Assembly: GCA_017617715.1 (NCBI GenBank)
Contig: JAFZVQ010000033.1
Location: 1 to 34,825 of the forward strand
Reading direction: 5' to 3'
DNA length: 34,825 nt
Origin: Bacteroidales bacterium
GTDB lineage: Bacteria > Bacteroidota > Bacteroidia > Bacteroidales > UBA932
This document shows, in pieces, positions 24,345 to 34,113 of this stretch. The notes beneath the pieces were generated by a model. That model did not search any database. It had not been told where the DNA came from and was given only the letters and a program-made list of their open reading frames with translations. Numbering within the stretch: the stretch's first letter is position 1; every line of letters starts with the position of its first letter. The position numbers and the translations under genes were made by a program.

Positions 24345-27300
24345 ATGAAAGCAAGCAATATCCTCTATACCATAGCCCTGGCGATCGTACTCCTCGCCGG
24401 CGGCCCCGCCGCCTGGGCGGCAAATACCTGGAAGGTAGATTACGTTACCAGCAGCGGCAAATTCAAGATTTCCCGCAGTGGGGACACCTCCATCACGGAG
24501 ACCGTACAGTACCGCACCGTCTCACTATCCGCAATCGCCGGGCAGCACTTCACTGAAAGGACCGGAACGGTGACCTTCGGGGCTGGAGATACCGACAAGG
24601 AAATCGCCGTCGCCGAGAACACCCCCGGCACCGCTGCCTATCTGTACCAGAACGGCACTTCCCGAAAGTACCGCTTCGAGGTCCTGGACCAGGGCGGCTT
24701 CCGCCTGGCCTACAAGGACCGCACCATCACCACCGGCACCAGCGTACCCAGCAGCGGCCTGTTCAGCGAGAAGGAAATCACCATCTACACCGATGAGCTT
24801 GAATACAACGATGCAGGTTACGATAAGAACACCAACAACCCTCATTACATAAACAGTTCAAGCTACTATAATCTCAGCGGGATTGCCCCTGTGGCCTACT
24901 ACACCCTCATCGGTGCCGAGCTGCGCTCAACGCTGAGTTTCGATGCAAAGGAGAAAGCCAACGGCTACCAATACGTTCAGATTCTCATCAACAATACCAG
25001 CTCCTGCGACAATCGTAAGGACTGCAGCAACGGCGACCCTGGCAATATCAGCCTCTCGCGCTATATGGCAGGTTTCGACCATCAGCCAAGCAGCACCAAT
25101 ACCACTTACGCAGCATACACCTTCCCGGTCCTTTCGCAGCCTGACAACAATCAAAATCCAGTTGACAACGCCTGGAACAATGGCGTAACAAACAAACTCT
25201 ATAAACAGAAGTTCAACACCAACTGCCGTGCCACCGACGGCCGGCTCATCCTCCCCTTGGACTTCAACACCTTCGTAGTTCGCTTCAATGCCAGCGGCGG
25301 CGGTAGCAGCGATAAAGATGAATGGTTTGCCAAGAACGTCAAGGCTCACATCCAGGCCGTGGACGGCACGGCACCCTCTCGCCTTGGCGACCCTGTCGTC
25401 TCCGGTAGTATGCACGCCAAGGGCAATACTTTCTATGTTTCAGTTCCCTTCCGCGAGATTGTCACCGTGTCTGGCACACCCACCCTCAGCACCACCTGGG
25501 GCAGTGCGTCTTATGTCTCCAGCAACGGCGGCTCCGGCTCCAACGTCCTCACTTTCTCCGGCACCATCACTGCTGATGCCGGTACAACCCTCACTGTGAA
25601 CAGCATCAGCGGCACCATTAAGGATCTGGCTGGCAACGAACTCAACAGTGCTGGCAAGACCATCAATAAAGACTATGGCACCACGGTCGATGCCAGCGCC
25701 TCATACTCCATCACATACGACCTCGCGGGTGGTACCATAGCCACAGCCAATCCTACCACTTATACCTACGAGACGGCAGCTTTCACGCTGAACAACCCCA
25801 CCCGCCTGGGCTATTGGTTCAACGGCTGGACGGGCAGCAACGGCAGCACGCCGAGCACCACCGTAACCATATCCAACCACTCCCACGGCAACCGCACTTA
25901 TACCGCCAACTGGATACAGGTCTGGACGGGCAGCGGCACACAGGGAGACCCCTACGTCATCTCATCCACTCAGGGTCTGGACCTGCTGGCGCAATACGTC
26001 AATAGCGGCAACAACTGCAGCGGAGTCTATTTCCAACTTGGCGACGACATTGCCTACACCTACACCACTGACTGGAACAACTCCACCAGCCAGGAGGACA
26101 ACTACACCGCTATCGGCACCCGCAACAGCAAATTCCAAGGCACCTTCGATGGCCAGGGCCACACTGTAAGCGGCATCCGCCTCTACAGGGGTGGCCATAA
26201 TACTGATGATTGCCATCAAGGCCTCTTCGGCTACATCAGCGGCGGTACCGTCCGCGCTGTCAACCTGGCTGATGCCCGCATCACTGGATGTAATGAAGTG
26301 GGTGGCATAGCAGGCTACATCTTCAGCAGCACTGTGGAGGACTGCTCTGTGGCCGCCGATGTCTGCATCCACGCCGCACAAAGCTCTTCTTGGTACCACG
26401 GCGGCATCGTGGGCGACAATCAGGGCACCGTGCGGCGCTGCCTTAGCCGCGCCATCCTCACCGTTGCCGATACCTCTGTTTGCCAAGACTACGGCGCTAT
26501 CTTGGGCAAAAACAACACCAGCGGACACGCATTAAAGGACTGTATCGCCATCAGCGCCATTGTCCCAAGCGTTAATAATGCCGGTGCTATCACCGGTAAC
26601 AACGATGATAATAGCAGTTACTACGTCCAGCACAACTACTACCGCGCCTGCACCGTAGCCGGAACGGCTAACGCCACCGGCGTGGGCGTGGGGTCGGACA
26701 AGGGAGACTCCTCGCCCCACGACCTCACCGCCAACCAGGGCGCCCAGGCGCTCTACAGCATCACCCTGCCGGACGGTGTCACCTTGGTGCGCACCGCATC
26801 GGCCACCCTGCCGGGCACGGGCAACAAGACCTACGACACCGGCGCCGATATCGACGGCACGCCCTACGCCTATGACGGGGCTACGCTACGCCTTTCCTAC
26901 ACCGGCGATGCACTGGCGGAAGGCTATACCTACGCCGTTTCTATCAACGGAACTCGCGCCACCGACAACGGCAACGGCACATACACTGCCACTATGCCCG
27001 CCGCCGATGCCACCGTTACCGTCAGCACAGTTGCCAAGGACTTTACCGCCGACGGCCACAGCGGCGACAGCGAAGCCGATGCCTATATCATCTACAACAA
27101 TGATCAGCTGGACCTGCTGGCAAAAATGGTGAACGGCACCGACGGCTACGCCGCCAACACTTTTGAAGGCAAGTACATCAAGCTGGCTAATGACATCACC
27201 TATACTCATACCTCCGACTGGAACAACTCTACCAGCCAAGAGCACAACTACACCGCCATCGGAATATATTCCGGCAATACACGCTACTATTTCCAAGGCA

Positions 27301-29552
27301 CCTTCGACGGCGACAACCATACCGTCAGCGGTATCCGTATCTATAAGAACGGTACGTCTAATTCCGACAAATATCAGGGCCTCTTTGGATACGTCGGCGG
27401 GAGCGGTACGGTGAAGAACGTCACCGTCAGCGACGCCCGCATCACTGGCTCTCATTATGCCGGCAGCATCGTTGGTACAAACTTGGGCACAGTCACCAAC
27501 TGCCACGCCAGCAATACCGTTGCCATCACCTCTGTATCAAATACTCCGGCCAACTATCACGGCGGCATCGTCGGAAATAACGGCACCGATGATACATTCA
27601 ATGGAACAATCCTCAATTGCACCAGCGCCTCCACGCTGACTGCCAACAGCCAAGAAGCCATTTATTACGGCTCCATTGCCGGACAGAACAGGGGCCGCAT
27701 CGAAAACTGCCACGCCGTGTACGCCAGCATCCCCGCTCTGGAGCGCGTATTTGGTGTTATCACTGGCCATAACAGCGGCACCCTCACCGCCAACTATTAC
27801 CGTAGTTGCACCATTGGCGACACCGCCAATGGTGTAAACGTGGGCGTAGGCAGTAGCTCAGGCGCACCTGCCGACCAGGCCGGCGCCCGCAGCGTCCACT
27901 CGCTCACCCTGCCGGTGAGTGTCACCGCCACAGGCGAGAGCGTTGATATTGACGCCACCACCTACTATGCCGCAGGCGCTACCGTCACGCTGAGCCACGG
28001 CAGTGTCCCCGCGGGGTATGAGGCTTTCGAAGGCTACAGCCTGGACGGTACGCCCATCGATGGCAACACCTTCACGATGCCCGCCGCCGACGCCATCGTC
28101 ACCGCCCGCTGGACGGTCATCGACTTTGAATCCGGCCACGCCGGCACGGAAGCTGATCCGTATATCATCTACAACAAGGATCAGCTGGACCAGCTTGCAT
28201 CCAACGTGAATGGCGGCACCAGTTACTCCGGCAAGTTTATCAAACTGGGCGCCGATATCGAATACCCCCACACTACCGACTGGGACGACGCCACCAGTAC
28301 TGAGAACAACTACACCTCTATCGGCAGCACCGAATGGCCATATTTCCAAGGCACTTTTGACGGAGACGGCCACACCGTCAGCGGCATCCGCATTTGCAAT
28401 GGAAATGGAGATGACCAGGGCCTCTTTGGTGAGGTTATTGGTGGCACTGTCAGGAATCTCACCCTTACCGACGCCCGCATCACCGGCCGCCAAGAAGTCG
28501 GCGGCATCGCGGGATATATAACTGCGAATTATGGCTTAGGCGGCCTCATCGAGAACTGCCACGTCACTGCCAGCGTAGCCATCCACGCCGCGGCCGACTA
28601 TTCCCGTAATCACGGCGGCATTGCGGGAAAAGTCAACGGTGGCACCGTCAGAGGCTGCAGCAGCGCTGCAACGCTAACCATTGCAGACGGCATTTCCAAC
28701 TGCGATAGCTACGGCGGCATCGCAGGTTTCTTGGGCGTCAATCTGCAAAACTGCCTCATCCTCAGCGCCAACATCCCCAGTCTTGATTGTGTCGGTGCCA
28801 TCGTGGGTAATTCCAGATACATTGGACCCACCATCAGCCACAACTACTATTACGGCTGCACCGTGAACGGCACTTCCAACGCCAGCAATGTGGGCTTCGG
28901 CTCGTACTCTTACGAAGACGATTATAATGAGTACAATGGCGACATCACCGCCAACGACGGCGCGATCCGTGCCGAAAGCTCCACCACCAAGCCCGCGGAA
29001 ATCGGCGCGCAGATTGCTTCATACTCCAACGGCCTCACTGTGTATGAGCACGGCGCATATTATAACGGTACCTACTACCTCCGTCACGACCTCGCTGGCA
29101 CGGCTACGGCCCTTACCCTCACCCCGGGCACCAAGGACGGCGTGAGCGCATACTGGGGCACATTCTACGACAGCGCCACCAACTACACCTTGAGCGAAGG
29201 CGCCGCGGCCTACACTTTAGGCTCGGACCACAATCTCTACCGCCTGGGCGACGACGGCCGCACCATCCCCAAGGGAGTGGCCGTGGTCATCATCGCCACA
29301 TCGGCCGATGCTTCACTTTTCCCCGCCGGCACCGGTGACCTGAGCATCACCGACCACGCCCCCGGCGGCAATACCCTTGTGGGCAACGACATCGACACTT
29401 CCTACCCCACAATCTATGTCCTGTCCGTCAATGACTTGGGTGAAATAGGGTTCCGCAAGCTTTCCACCGGCACCCTTCCCACCCACAAGGCAGGCTACGA
29501 GCCCCAGGGAGGTATGCAAGACTACGACAAACAAGGCAATCAAGAATGGTAA
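24345..29552 (+). CDS. Giant modular surface protein with GLUG and InlB-type repeats
   Basis: A 1735-residue secreted protein. The signal peptide ends in PAAWAA (about residue 27). A Calx-beta-like stretch (about 50-90) precedes a long beta region and an Ig-like segment (about 350-445). One InlB B-repeat (Listeria-Bacteroides repeat) covers about 453-523, starting ITYDLAGG and ending in TYTANW. Three large GLUG modules follow (from about 527, 907 and 1266), each with FQGTFDG-HTVSGIR and QGLFG motifs, joined by beta-rich spacers with MPAADA. The last about 200 residues form a separate C-terminal module. No T9SS-type tail, LPxTG or barrel is seen, so anchoring is unclear. An adhesin role is inferred from GLUG and InlB repeats. 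ATG at 24345 gives the only proper signal peptide. Confidence 0.82.
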   Translation: MKASNILYTIALAIVLLAGGPAAWAANTWKVDYVTSSGKFKISRSGDTSITETVQYRTVSLSAIAGQHFTERTGTVTFGAGDTDKEIAVAENTPGTAAYLYQNGTSRKYRFEVLDQGGFRLAYKDRTITTGTSVPSSGLFSEKEITIYTDELEYNDAGYDKNTNNPHYINSSSYYNLSGIAPVAYYTLIGAELRSTLSFDAKEKANGYQYVQILINNTSSCDNRKDCSNGDPGNISLSRYMAGFDHQPSSTNTTYAAYTFPVLSQPDNNQNPVDNAWNNGVTNKLYKQKFNTNCRATDGRLILPLDFNTFVVRFNASGGGSSDKDEWFAKNVKAHIQAVDGTAPSRLGDPVVSGSMHAKGNTFYVSVPFREIVTVSGTPTLSTTWGSASYVSSNGGSGSNVLTFSGTITADAGTTLTVNSISGTIKDLAGNELNSAGKTINKDYGTTVDASASYSITYDLAGGTIATANPTTYTYETAAFTLNNPTRLGYWFNGWTGSNGSTPSTTVTISNHSHGNRTYTANWIQVWTGSGTQGDPYVISSTQGLDLLAQYVNSGNNCSGVYFQLGDDIAYTYTTDWNNSTSQEDNYTAIGTRNSKFQGTFDGQGHTVSGIRLYRGGHNTDDCHQGLFGYISGGTVRAVNLADARITGCNEVGGIAGYIFSSTVEDCSVAADVCIHAAQSSSWYHGGIVGDNQGTVRRCLSRAILTVADTSVCQDYGAILGKNNTSGHALKDCIAISAIVPSVNNAGAITGNNDDNSSYYVQHNYYRACTVAGTANATGVGVGSDKGDSSPHDLTANQGAQALYSITLPDGVTLVRTASATLPGTGNKTYDTGADIDGTPYAYDGATLRLSYTGDALAEGYTYAVSINGTRATDNGNGTYTATMPAADATVTVSTVAKDFTADGHSGDSEADAYIIYNNDQLDLLAKMVNGTDGYAANTFEGKYIKLANDITYTHTSDWNNSTSQEHNYTAIGIYSGNTRYYFQGTFDGDNHTVSGIRIYKNGTSNSDKYQGLFGYVGGSGTVKNVTVSDARITGSHYAGSIVGTNLGTVTNCHASNTVAITSVSNTPANYHGGIVGNNGTDDTFNGTILNCTSASTLTANSQEAIYYGSIAGQNRGRIENCHAVYASIPALERVFGVITGHNSGTLTANYYRSCTIGDTANGVNVGVGSSSGAPADQAGARSVHSLTLPVSVTATGESVDIDATTYYAAGATVTLSHGSVPAGYEAFEGYSLDGTPIDGNTFTMPAADAIVTARWTVIDFESGHAGTEADPYIIYNKDQLDQLASNVNGGTSYSGKFIKLGADIEYPHTTDWDDATSTENNYTSIGSTEWPYFQGTFDGDGHTVSGIRICNGNGDDQGLFGEVIGGTVRNLTLTDARITGRQEVGGIAGYITANYGLGGLIENCHVTASVAIHAAADYSRNHGGIAGKVNGGTVRGCSSAATLTIADGISNCDSYGGIAGFLGVNLQNCLILSANIPSLDCVGAIVGNSRYIGPTISHNYYYGCTVNGTSNASNVGFGSYSYEDDYNEYNGDITANDGAIRAESSTTKPAEIGAQIASYSNGLTVYEHGAYYNGTYYLRHDLAGTATALTLTPGTKDGVSAYWGTFYDSATNYTLSEGAAAYTLGSDHNLYRLGDDGRTIPKGVAVVIIATSADASLFPAGTGDLSITDHAPGGNTLVGNDIDTSYPTIYVLSVNDLGEIGFRKLSTGTLPTHKAGYEPQGGMQDYDKQGNQEW
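25924..28937 (+). repeat. Three tandem about 1.1-kb GLUG modules in the giant surface protein gene
   Basis: Module starts lie near 25924, 27064 and 28140, spaced about 1140 and 1076 nt. Each encodes an entry motif (GDPYVISS, ADAYIIYN, ADPYIIYN), a D-I-Y-T-DW segment, the FQGTFDG block and several GG-AG/NC-A turns. They are clearly homologous at the protein level and still similar in DNA. Copy-number change by recombination is possible. Confidence 0.75.
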
Positions 29553-29554
29553 GT

Positions 29555-31951
29555 ATGAATAAGCATAGTTTCTTAGCCCTCGTACTTCTGGGCGTTATAT
29601 CTTTGGGATGTGCAAAGGAGATTCCCGAACAGGTCGGGAATGACGACCTCGTCATCCCCGGCTCGACCGGGGACCCCGTCACCGTCACCACCACCATTAC
29701 CCTGGCCGATGCTTCCGGCACCAAGGCCCTTACTGCCGCCGGCGTGAAGACCTTCGCCCCTGGCGATGAAGTGGCCGTCATTTATATGTCGCAGGTCTCT
29801 GAGAGTCAGTGGTGGACCGCATATTATCCGGACGTAGCAAAAGCTACTCTTAGCGCAGAAGACATCAGCAATGATGGTAAGTCAGCCAGAATTTCCGTTT
29901 CGATGAATCAGATTATTCCTGACGCACAAGTGCGAATCATTTACCCGGCAAAAATGTTGAACCCGAGCGGTTATAGATATAACGAGATCGACGACGACAG
30001 CAATATCAACTACGCCGCCCTCGCCACACAGGATGGCACCCTGGCCTCGCTGGCCGCGAACCTGGACCTCGCGGTTTATGACGGTCGCTGCAATGGCGTG
30101 GAACTGCCGAGGCGCATTCAGATGGAGAACCGGCTTGCCATATGTGAGTTTACCGTCAGGGACGATGACAGCAATGACATCACTTCCTCCGTTACCCGCT
30201 TTAGTGTCTCCGACGGCACCGACACCTACACCGTCTCCCGCGCCGCCGGTCCCGGCCCCATCTATGTGGCGATGAAGCCCGTTTCTAACGGGAATCTGAC
30301 CTTCTCCGCAACCGATGCCTCGAGCGTTTATGAAAAATCGGTAACGGCCAAGACCCTCGAAGCCAATAAGATGTACCCCATCGGCGTGACGATGGCCAAA
30401 TCGTTCGACGCAAGAGCCACGCCGCTAACCTTTGAGGCGATCAATGCGTGTACTGTTACTTATTCTCCCGCTGATCCATCACTTACAGTTCAGTACCGCC
30501 TGAACGGCGCCAACTGGACCGACTATAGCGCGGCCATTGATCTTGCCGCAGGCGACATATTAGCGTTCCGCGGGAAGAATGATACATACAAAGCACCGAA
30601 CCATCGCAGTATTATTACTTGTTCCGATGATTGCTACCTCTATGGCAACATTATGAGTCTGGTTACTGACTATACTCAGGATCCGTATGCTTTTGTAGAC
30701 AATGTGGAATTGGTTGGCGAAAGTACTTTTTACAGATTGTTTAATGATTCTAATTACGGCAGCCATATCAAAAGTCACGCATCCAAGCCTGTCGTGCTTC
30801 CTGCTACTACTCTAACAACGTACTGCTATGGCTCTTTGTTTGAAGGAACCGGCCTGACAACTGCACCAGCTCTACCTGCCACGACATTGGCTTCCTATTG
30901 CTATGGTTATATGTTCTCTGGCTGCACCGGCCTGACAACTGCCCCGGTTTTGCCTGCCACGACATTGGCTTCCTATTGCTATAGTTATATGTTCTCTGAC
31001 TGTACCGGCCTGACCGTTGCTCCAACTTTGCCGGCTTCGACCTTGGCGATCAATTGCTATCGCAATATGTTCAGTGGTTGCACCGGCCTGACAACTGCAC
31101 CAGATCTACCGGCTACGGCATTGGCTTCCTATTGCTATAGTAATATGTTCAGTGATTGCACCGGCCTGACAACTGCACCAGATCTACCGGCTACGACTTT
31201 GGCTTCCTGTTGCTATCAAGGCATGTTCTATGGTTGCACTAACTTAAACAGTTTAACATGTTATGCCCTGTCGCTCCCCCAAACCAACTGTATCAGTAAC
31301 TGGCTCGGTAATACTTCAGAAAGTGGAACACTTCGGGTTCACCCTGCTATAGATCCTGACTCTGATGTTTTTTGGATATATAATAATACCAACATACCCA
31401 ACGGTTGGACGGTAGAGAAATATGTTGTTGCAACCAAAGCCCTTGCTATGGCGTCCTGGGAAGATGTCGGACGGGTCATCGGTGCCGATGGTAATGTTTA
31501 TTCAACTATTGCCCTGGCAGAATCGGCCGGAACTACCGCTGAGGCGATGATTGCTTATATGGGAGCCGTTGACGATGTGTGTGAACATGGCCTGGCTGTC
31601 TCGCTGACAGATGTGAGCGACAGTGAGAACTGGAATGGAGCTGCCGGCGCAATCTCCACCTGGGCCTCATCCCATACCGTTCCTGGCTGTTCGTGGCGCC
31701 TGCCTTCCTTCAAAGACTGGCAGTACCTACTTTTTGGAATGTTTATTAATAATTTACGATATGATTCAAGTGTTAATGTATTGCTGTCATGTGTTGGGGA
31801 AACTGTTATGGATGCTGGATATTGGAGTAGTACATCTTTGGATGAAAATACAGCTCGTATAATTATTGTCCTAATCGATGGCGATTGTTATCTGGACAAT
31901 ACGGGATCTAAGGACGATGGATGTGCTGTCCGCGCCTGCCTGTCCTTCTGA
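29555..31951 (+). CDS. Mosaic surface lipoprotein: fimbrillin-like N-part, 26-residue repeats, lectin/FISUMP-like C-domain
   Basis: A 798-residue protein. The lipobox VISLGC puts lipidation at C19. Residues about 35-285 are fimbrillin-like (TKALTAAG, FAPGDEVAVIY, ANKMYPIGV). About 290-340 is a beta domain with QYRLNGANW. Six repeats of about 26 residues follow at about 415-568 (LPATTLASYCY-YMFSGCTGLT), of the BspA-like leucine-rich style. The last about 165 residues, from SWEDVGRVIG through WRLPSFKDW and YWSSTSLDE to the terminal VRACLSF, fit the FISUMP/DUF1566 C-type-lectin-like group. Base composition falls sharply towards AT in the C-terminal part. ATG at 29555 was chosen over one nine bases earlier, which lies inside the upstream gene. 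It is the last gene of the locus, 2 nt after the giant protein gene. Confidence 0.78.
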   Translation: MNKHSFLALVLLGVISLGCAKEIPEQVGNDDLVIPGSTGDPVTVTTTITLADASGTKALTAAGVKTFAPGDEVAVIYMSQVSESQWWTAYYPDVAKATLSAEDISNDGKSARISVSMNQIIPDAQVRIIYPAKMLNPSGYRYNEIDDDSNINYAALATQDGTLASLAANLDLAVYDGRCNGVELPRRIQMENRLAICEFTVRDDDSNDITSSVTRFSVSDGTDTYTVSRAAGPGPIYVAMKPVSNGNLTFSATDASSVYEKSVTAKTLEANKMYPIGVTMAKSFDARATPLTFEAINACTVTYSPADPSLTVQYRLNGANWTDYSAAIDLAAGDILAFRGKNDTYKAPNHRSIITCSDDCYLYGNIMSLVTDYTQDPYAFVDNVELVGESTFYRLFNDSNYGSHIKSHASKPVVLPATTLTTYCYGSLFEGTGLTTAPALPATTLASYCYGYMFSGCTGLTTAPVLPATTLASYCYSYMFSDCTGLTVAPTLPASTLAINCYRNMFSGCTGLTTAPDLPATALASYCYSNMFSDCTGLTTAPDLPATTLASCCYQGMFYGCTNLNSLTCYALSLPQTNCISNWLGNTSESGTLRVHPAIDPDSDVFWIYNNTNIPNGWTVEKYVVATKALAMASWEDVGRVIGADGNVYSTIALAESAGTTAEAMIAYMGAVDDVCEHGLAVSLTDVSDSENWNGAAGAISTWASSHTVPGCSWRLPSFKDWQYLLFGMFINNLRYDSSVNVLLSCVGETVMDAGYWSSTSLDENTARIIIVLIDGDCYLDNTGSKDDGCAVRACLSF
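30797..31255 (+). repeat. Six tandem 78-bp repeats in the mosaic lipoprotein gene
   Basis: Units start at 30797 (75 nt), 30872, 30950, 31028, 31106 and 31184. Each encodes an L-P-A-T-T-L-A-S-Y-C-Y core followed by MFSGCTGLTTAP. The DNA string CACCGGCCTGACAACTGC recurs nearly unchanged, while positions just after the CY core vary between units (GY, SY, RN, SN, QG). Confidence 0.85.
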
Positions 31952-31990
31952 CCCCCCAGCCGGCAAGGCGTACTACGTGGTGACACCGCA

Positions 31991-32018
31991 GGTTCCTTCG
32001 TTCCGCTCGGAATGACAG
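31991..32018 (-). repeat. Degenerate copy of dispersed repeat A
   Basis: GGTTCCTTCGTTCCGCTCGG and then AATGACAG resemble the repeat A units near folA: the GGAATGACAG/AGAATGACAG end is shared and the inner part differs. It again sits just after a stop codon. Confidence 0.5.
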
Positions 32019-32036
32019 TAATGAGCGTGGCATGAT

Positions 32037-32066
32037 AAAGGCATCGCTTTCCCGGCGGTGCCTTTT
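32037..32066 (+). terminator. Intrinsic terminator of the surface-protein locus
   Basis: An 11-bp stem, AAAGGCATCGC paired with GCGGTGCCTTT (one T-G wobble), with a 7-nt loop and a short T run (TTTTG). It lies 85 nt after the lipoprotein stop and before the frdA promoter, so it insulates the two units. Confidence 0.75.
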
Positions 32067-32101
32067 GTTCTAAAGGAACTCAATAATAACTGAACCAAGT
32101 G

Positions 32102-32133
32102 ATTGGAGTAGTGCGGAAAAATTCATAAATTTG
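32102..32133 (+). promoter_or_regulatory. frdAB promoter (Bacteroidetes type)
   Basis: The -7 box TAAATTTG (32126-32133) is an exact TAnnTTTG match, and an ATTG at 32102-32105 serves as the -33 element with a 20-nt spacer. This is the best complete promoter in the window. Transcription would begin near 32140, giving a leader of about 25 nt to ATG at 32166. Confidence 0.7.
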
Positions 32134-32165
32134 TGAGATTTTTGAATTAATATAATTCTTAACAT

Positions 32166-34112
32166 ATGGCCGATAAACTTATTTCAAAGATTCCTGAAGG
32201 ACCTTTAGCCCAGAAGTGGACTAAACGTAAGTCAGAAATTCATCTCGTGAGCCCCAACAACAAGCGTAAACTTGAGATCATTGTGGTCGGCACCGGCCTG
32301 GGCGGCGCTTCTGCAGCTGCCTCCCTCGGTGAGCTTGGCTACAACGTCAAGATTTTCTGCATCAGCGACTCCCCCCGCCGTGCGCACTCCATCGCTGCCC
32401 AGGGCGGTATCAACGCAGCTAAGAACTACCAGAACGACAACGACTCCGTCTACCGTCTCTTCTACGACACCATCAAGGGCGGCGACTACCGTGCCCGTGA
32501 GGCCAACGTGTACCGTCTGGCTGAAGTGAGCGCTGCAATTATCGACCAGTGCGTTGCCCAGGGCATCCCCTTCGCCCGCGAGTACGGCGGCTATCTTGCC
32601 AACCGTTCCTTCGGCGGCGTGCAGGTGAGCCGTACATTCTACGCCCGCGGCCAAACCGGCCAGCAGCTGCTTCTCGGCGCCTATGCTTCCCTGAACAAGG
32701 AAATCGCTGCCGGCACGGTGAAATCATACCCCCGCCACGAAATGCTCGACCTCGTGGTCATCAATGGTGAAGCGAAGGGTATAATCACCCGCAACCTCGT
32801 GACCGGCGAGCTCGAAAGGTTCGGCGCCCACGCAGTCATTATCGCCACCGGCGGCTACGGCAACACCTATTTCCTCTCCACCAACGCCATGAACTCCAAC
32901 GGTTCTGCCGCCATGCAGTGCTACAGGAAGGGCGCTTTCTTCGGCAATCCCTGCTTCGCGCAGATCCACCCCACCTGTATCCCCGTCCACGGCGACCAGC
33001 AGTGCAAGCTCACCCTCATGAGCGAATCCCTCCGCAACGACGGCCGCATCTGGGTGCCCAAGAAACTGGAGGACGTGGAGAAGCTCCGCAAGCATGAAAT
33101 CAAGCCCTCGCAGATACCTGAAGAAGACCGTGACTACTATCTCGAGCGCCGCTATCCCGCTTTCGGCAACCTCGTGCCGCGTGACGTCGCTTCCCGCGCC
33201 GCCAAGGAAAGGTGCGACGCCGGCTATGGCGTGAACGAGACGGGCAAGGCCGTGTTCCTCGACTTCTCCGAGGCCATCTCCCGCCTTGGCCACAAGAAGG
33301 TCGCCGAGCGCTACGGCAACCTCTTCGAAATGTATGAAAAAATCACCGCTTCATCCCCTTGGGAGGAGCCAATGATGATATATCCGGCCATCCACTACAC
33401 CATGGGCGGCATCTGGGTAGACTACGATCTCCAGACCACCATCCCAGGTCTCTACGCCATAGGTGAAGCCAACTTCTCCGACCACGGCGGCAACCGCCTC
33501 GGCGCCTCAGCCCTCATGCAGGGCCTTGCCGACGGCTACTTCATCGTGCCCGTGACCATAGGCGACTATCTTTCCAAGAAGTTTGCAGAGCCCAAGACCG
33601 ACATCAACAGTCCTGAGTTCGCCGAGGCCGAAAGGGCTGTCCAGGCCCGTATCGACAGGCTCTTCGCCATCAACGGCAAGGAGACCGTGGATTCCATCCA
33701 CAAGGAACTCGGCCACATCATGTGGAACTACGTCGGCATGGCCCGCGACAAGGAAGGCCTCGAGAAGGCTATCGGCCTTATCAAAGACCTCCGCAAGCAC
33801 TTCTACGAGAACGTGAAGGTGCCCGGAAGCCAGTACGAATTCAACCAGGAACTTGAGAAGGCCCTCCGCCTTGAAGATTTCTTCGACATAGGCGAACTGA
33901 TGGCCCGCGACGCCCTCAACCGCAACGAGTCCTGCGGCGGCCACTTCCGTGTGGAGAGCCAGACCGAGGAAGGCGAGGCCAAGCGCGACGACGAGAACTA
34001 CATGTACGTGGCGGCTTGGGAATACAAGGGCGAAGGCGTGGATCCCGAACTCCACAAGGAGCCTCTCGTATATGAAAACATCAAGGTTATAACCAGAAAT
34101 TACAAGGACTAA
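32166..34112 (+). CDS. frdA: Fumarate reductase/succinate dehydrogenase flavoprotein subunit
   Basis: A 648-residue FAD subunit of the quinol:fumarate reductase that ends anaerobic respiration in Bacteroidales. The dinucleotide-binding motif [12 protein letters not shown] lies at residues 40-51. H74 in [11 protein letters not shown] is the covalent FAD ligand. The active-site blocks [28 protein letters not shown] and [18 protein letters not shown] are all present. Its sequence is very like B. fragilis FrdA through most of its length, with a shortened loop after about residue 375. The iron-sulfur subunit starts one base after the stop. The cytochrome b subunit gene that normally precedes frdA in Bacteroides is absent; a promoter and a terminator are there instead. 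Confidence 0.96.
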   Translation: MADKLISKIPEGPLAQKWTKRKSEIHLVSPNNKRKLEIIVVGTGLGGASAAASLGELGYNVKIFCISDSPRRAHSIAAQGGINAAKNYQNDNDSVYRLFYDTIKGGDYRAREANVYRLAEVSAAIIDQCVAQGIPFAREYGGYLANRSFGGVQVSRTFYARGQTGQQLLLGAYASLNKEIAAGTVKSYPRHEMLDLVVINGEAKGIITRNLVTGELERFGAHAVIIATGGYGNTYFLSTNAMNSNGSAAMQCYRKGAFFGNPCFAQIHPTCIPVHGDQQCKLTLMSESLRNDGRIWVPKKLEDVEKLRKHEIKPSQIPEEDRDYYLERRYPAFGNLVPRDVASRAAKERCDAGYGVNETGKAVFLDFSEAISRLGHKKVAERYGNLFEMYEKITASSPWEEPMMIYPAIHYTMGGIWVDYDLQTTIPGLYAIGEANFSDHGGNRLGASALMQGLADGYFIVPVTIGDYLSKKFAEPKTDINSPEFAEAERAVQARIDRLFAINGKETVDSIHKELGHIMWNYVGMARDKEGLEKAIGLIKDLRKHFYENVKVPGSQYEFNQELEKALRLEDFFDIGELMARDALNRNESCGGHFRVESQTEEGEAKRDDENYMYVAAWEYKGEGVDPELHKEPLVYENIKVITRNYKD

Positions 34113-34113
34113 T

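Noticed and set aside
24345-29552. Type IX secretion sorting domain at the C-terminus of the giant protein
   Set aside because: The last residues (ending DKQGNQEW) lack the usual conserved strands; a frameshift near 29500 was considered but no other frame continues the domain.
29555-31951. Complete diversity-generating retroelement
   Set aside because: Only a possible target-like domain is visible; no reverse transcriptase, accessory gene or template repeat was found.
23447-31951. Polysaccharide utilisation locus or SusCD system
   Set aside because: There is no TonB-dependent receptor, SusD-like protein, glycoside hydrolase or sensor; the lipoproteins are fimbrillin-like.
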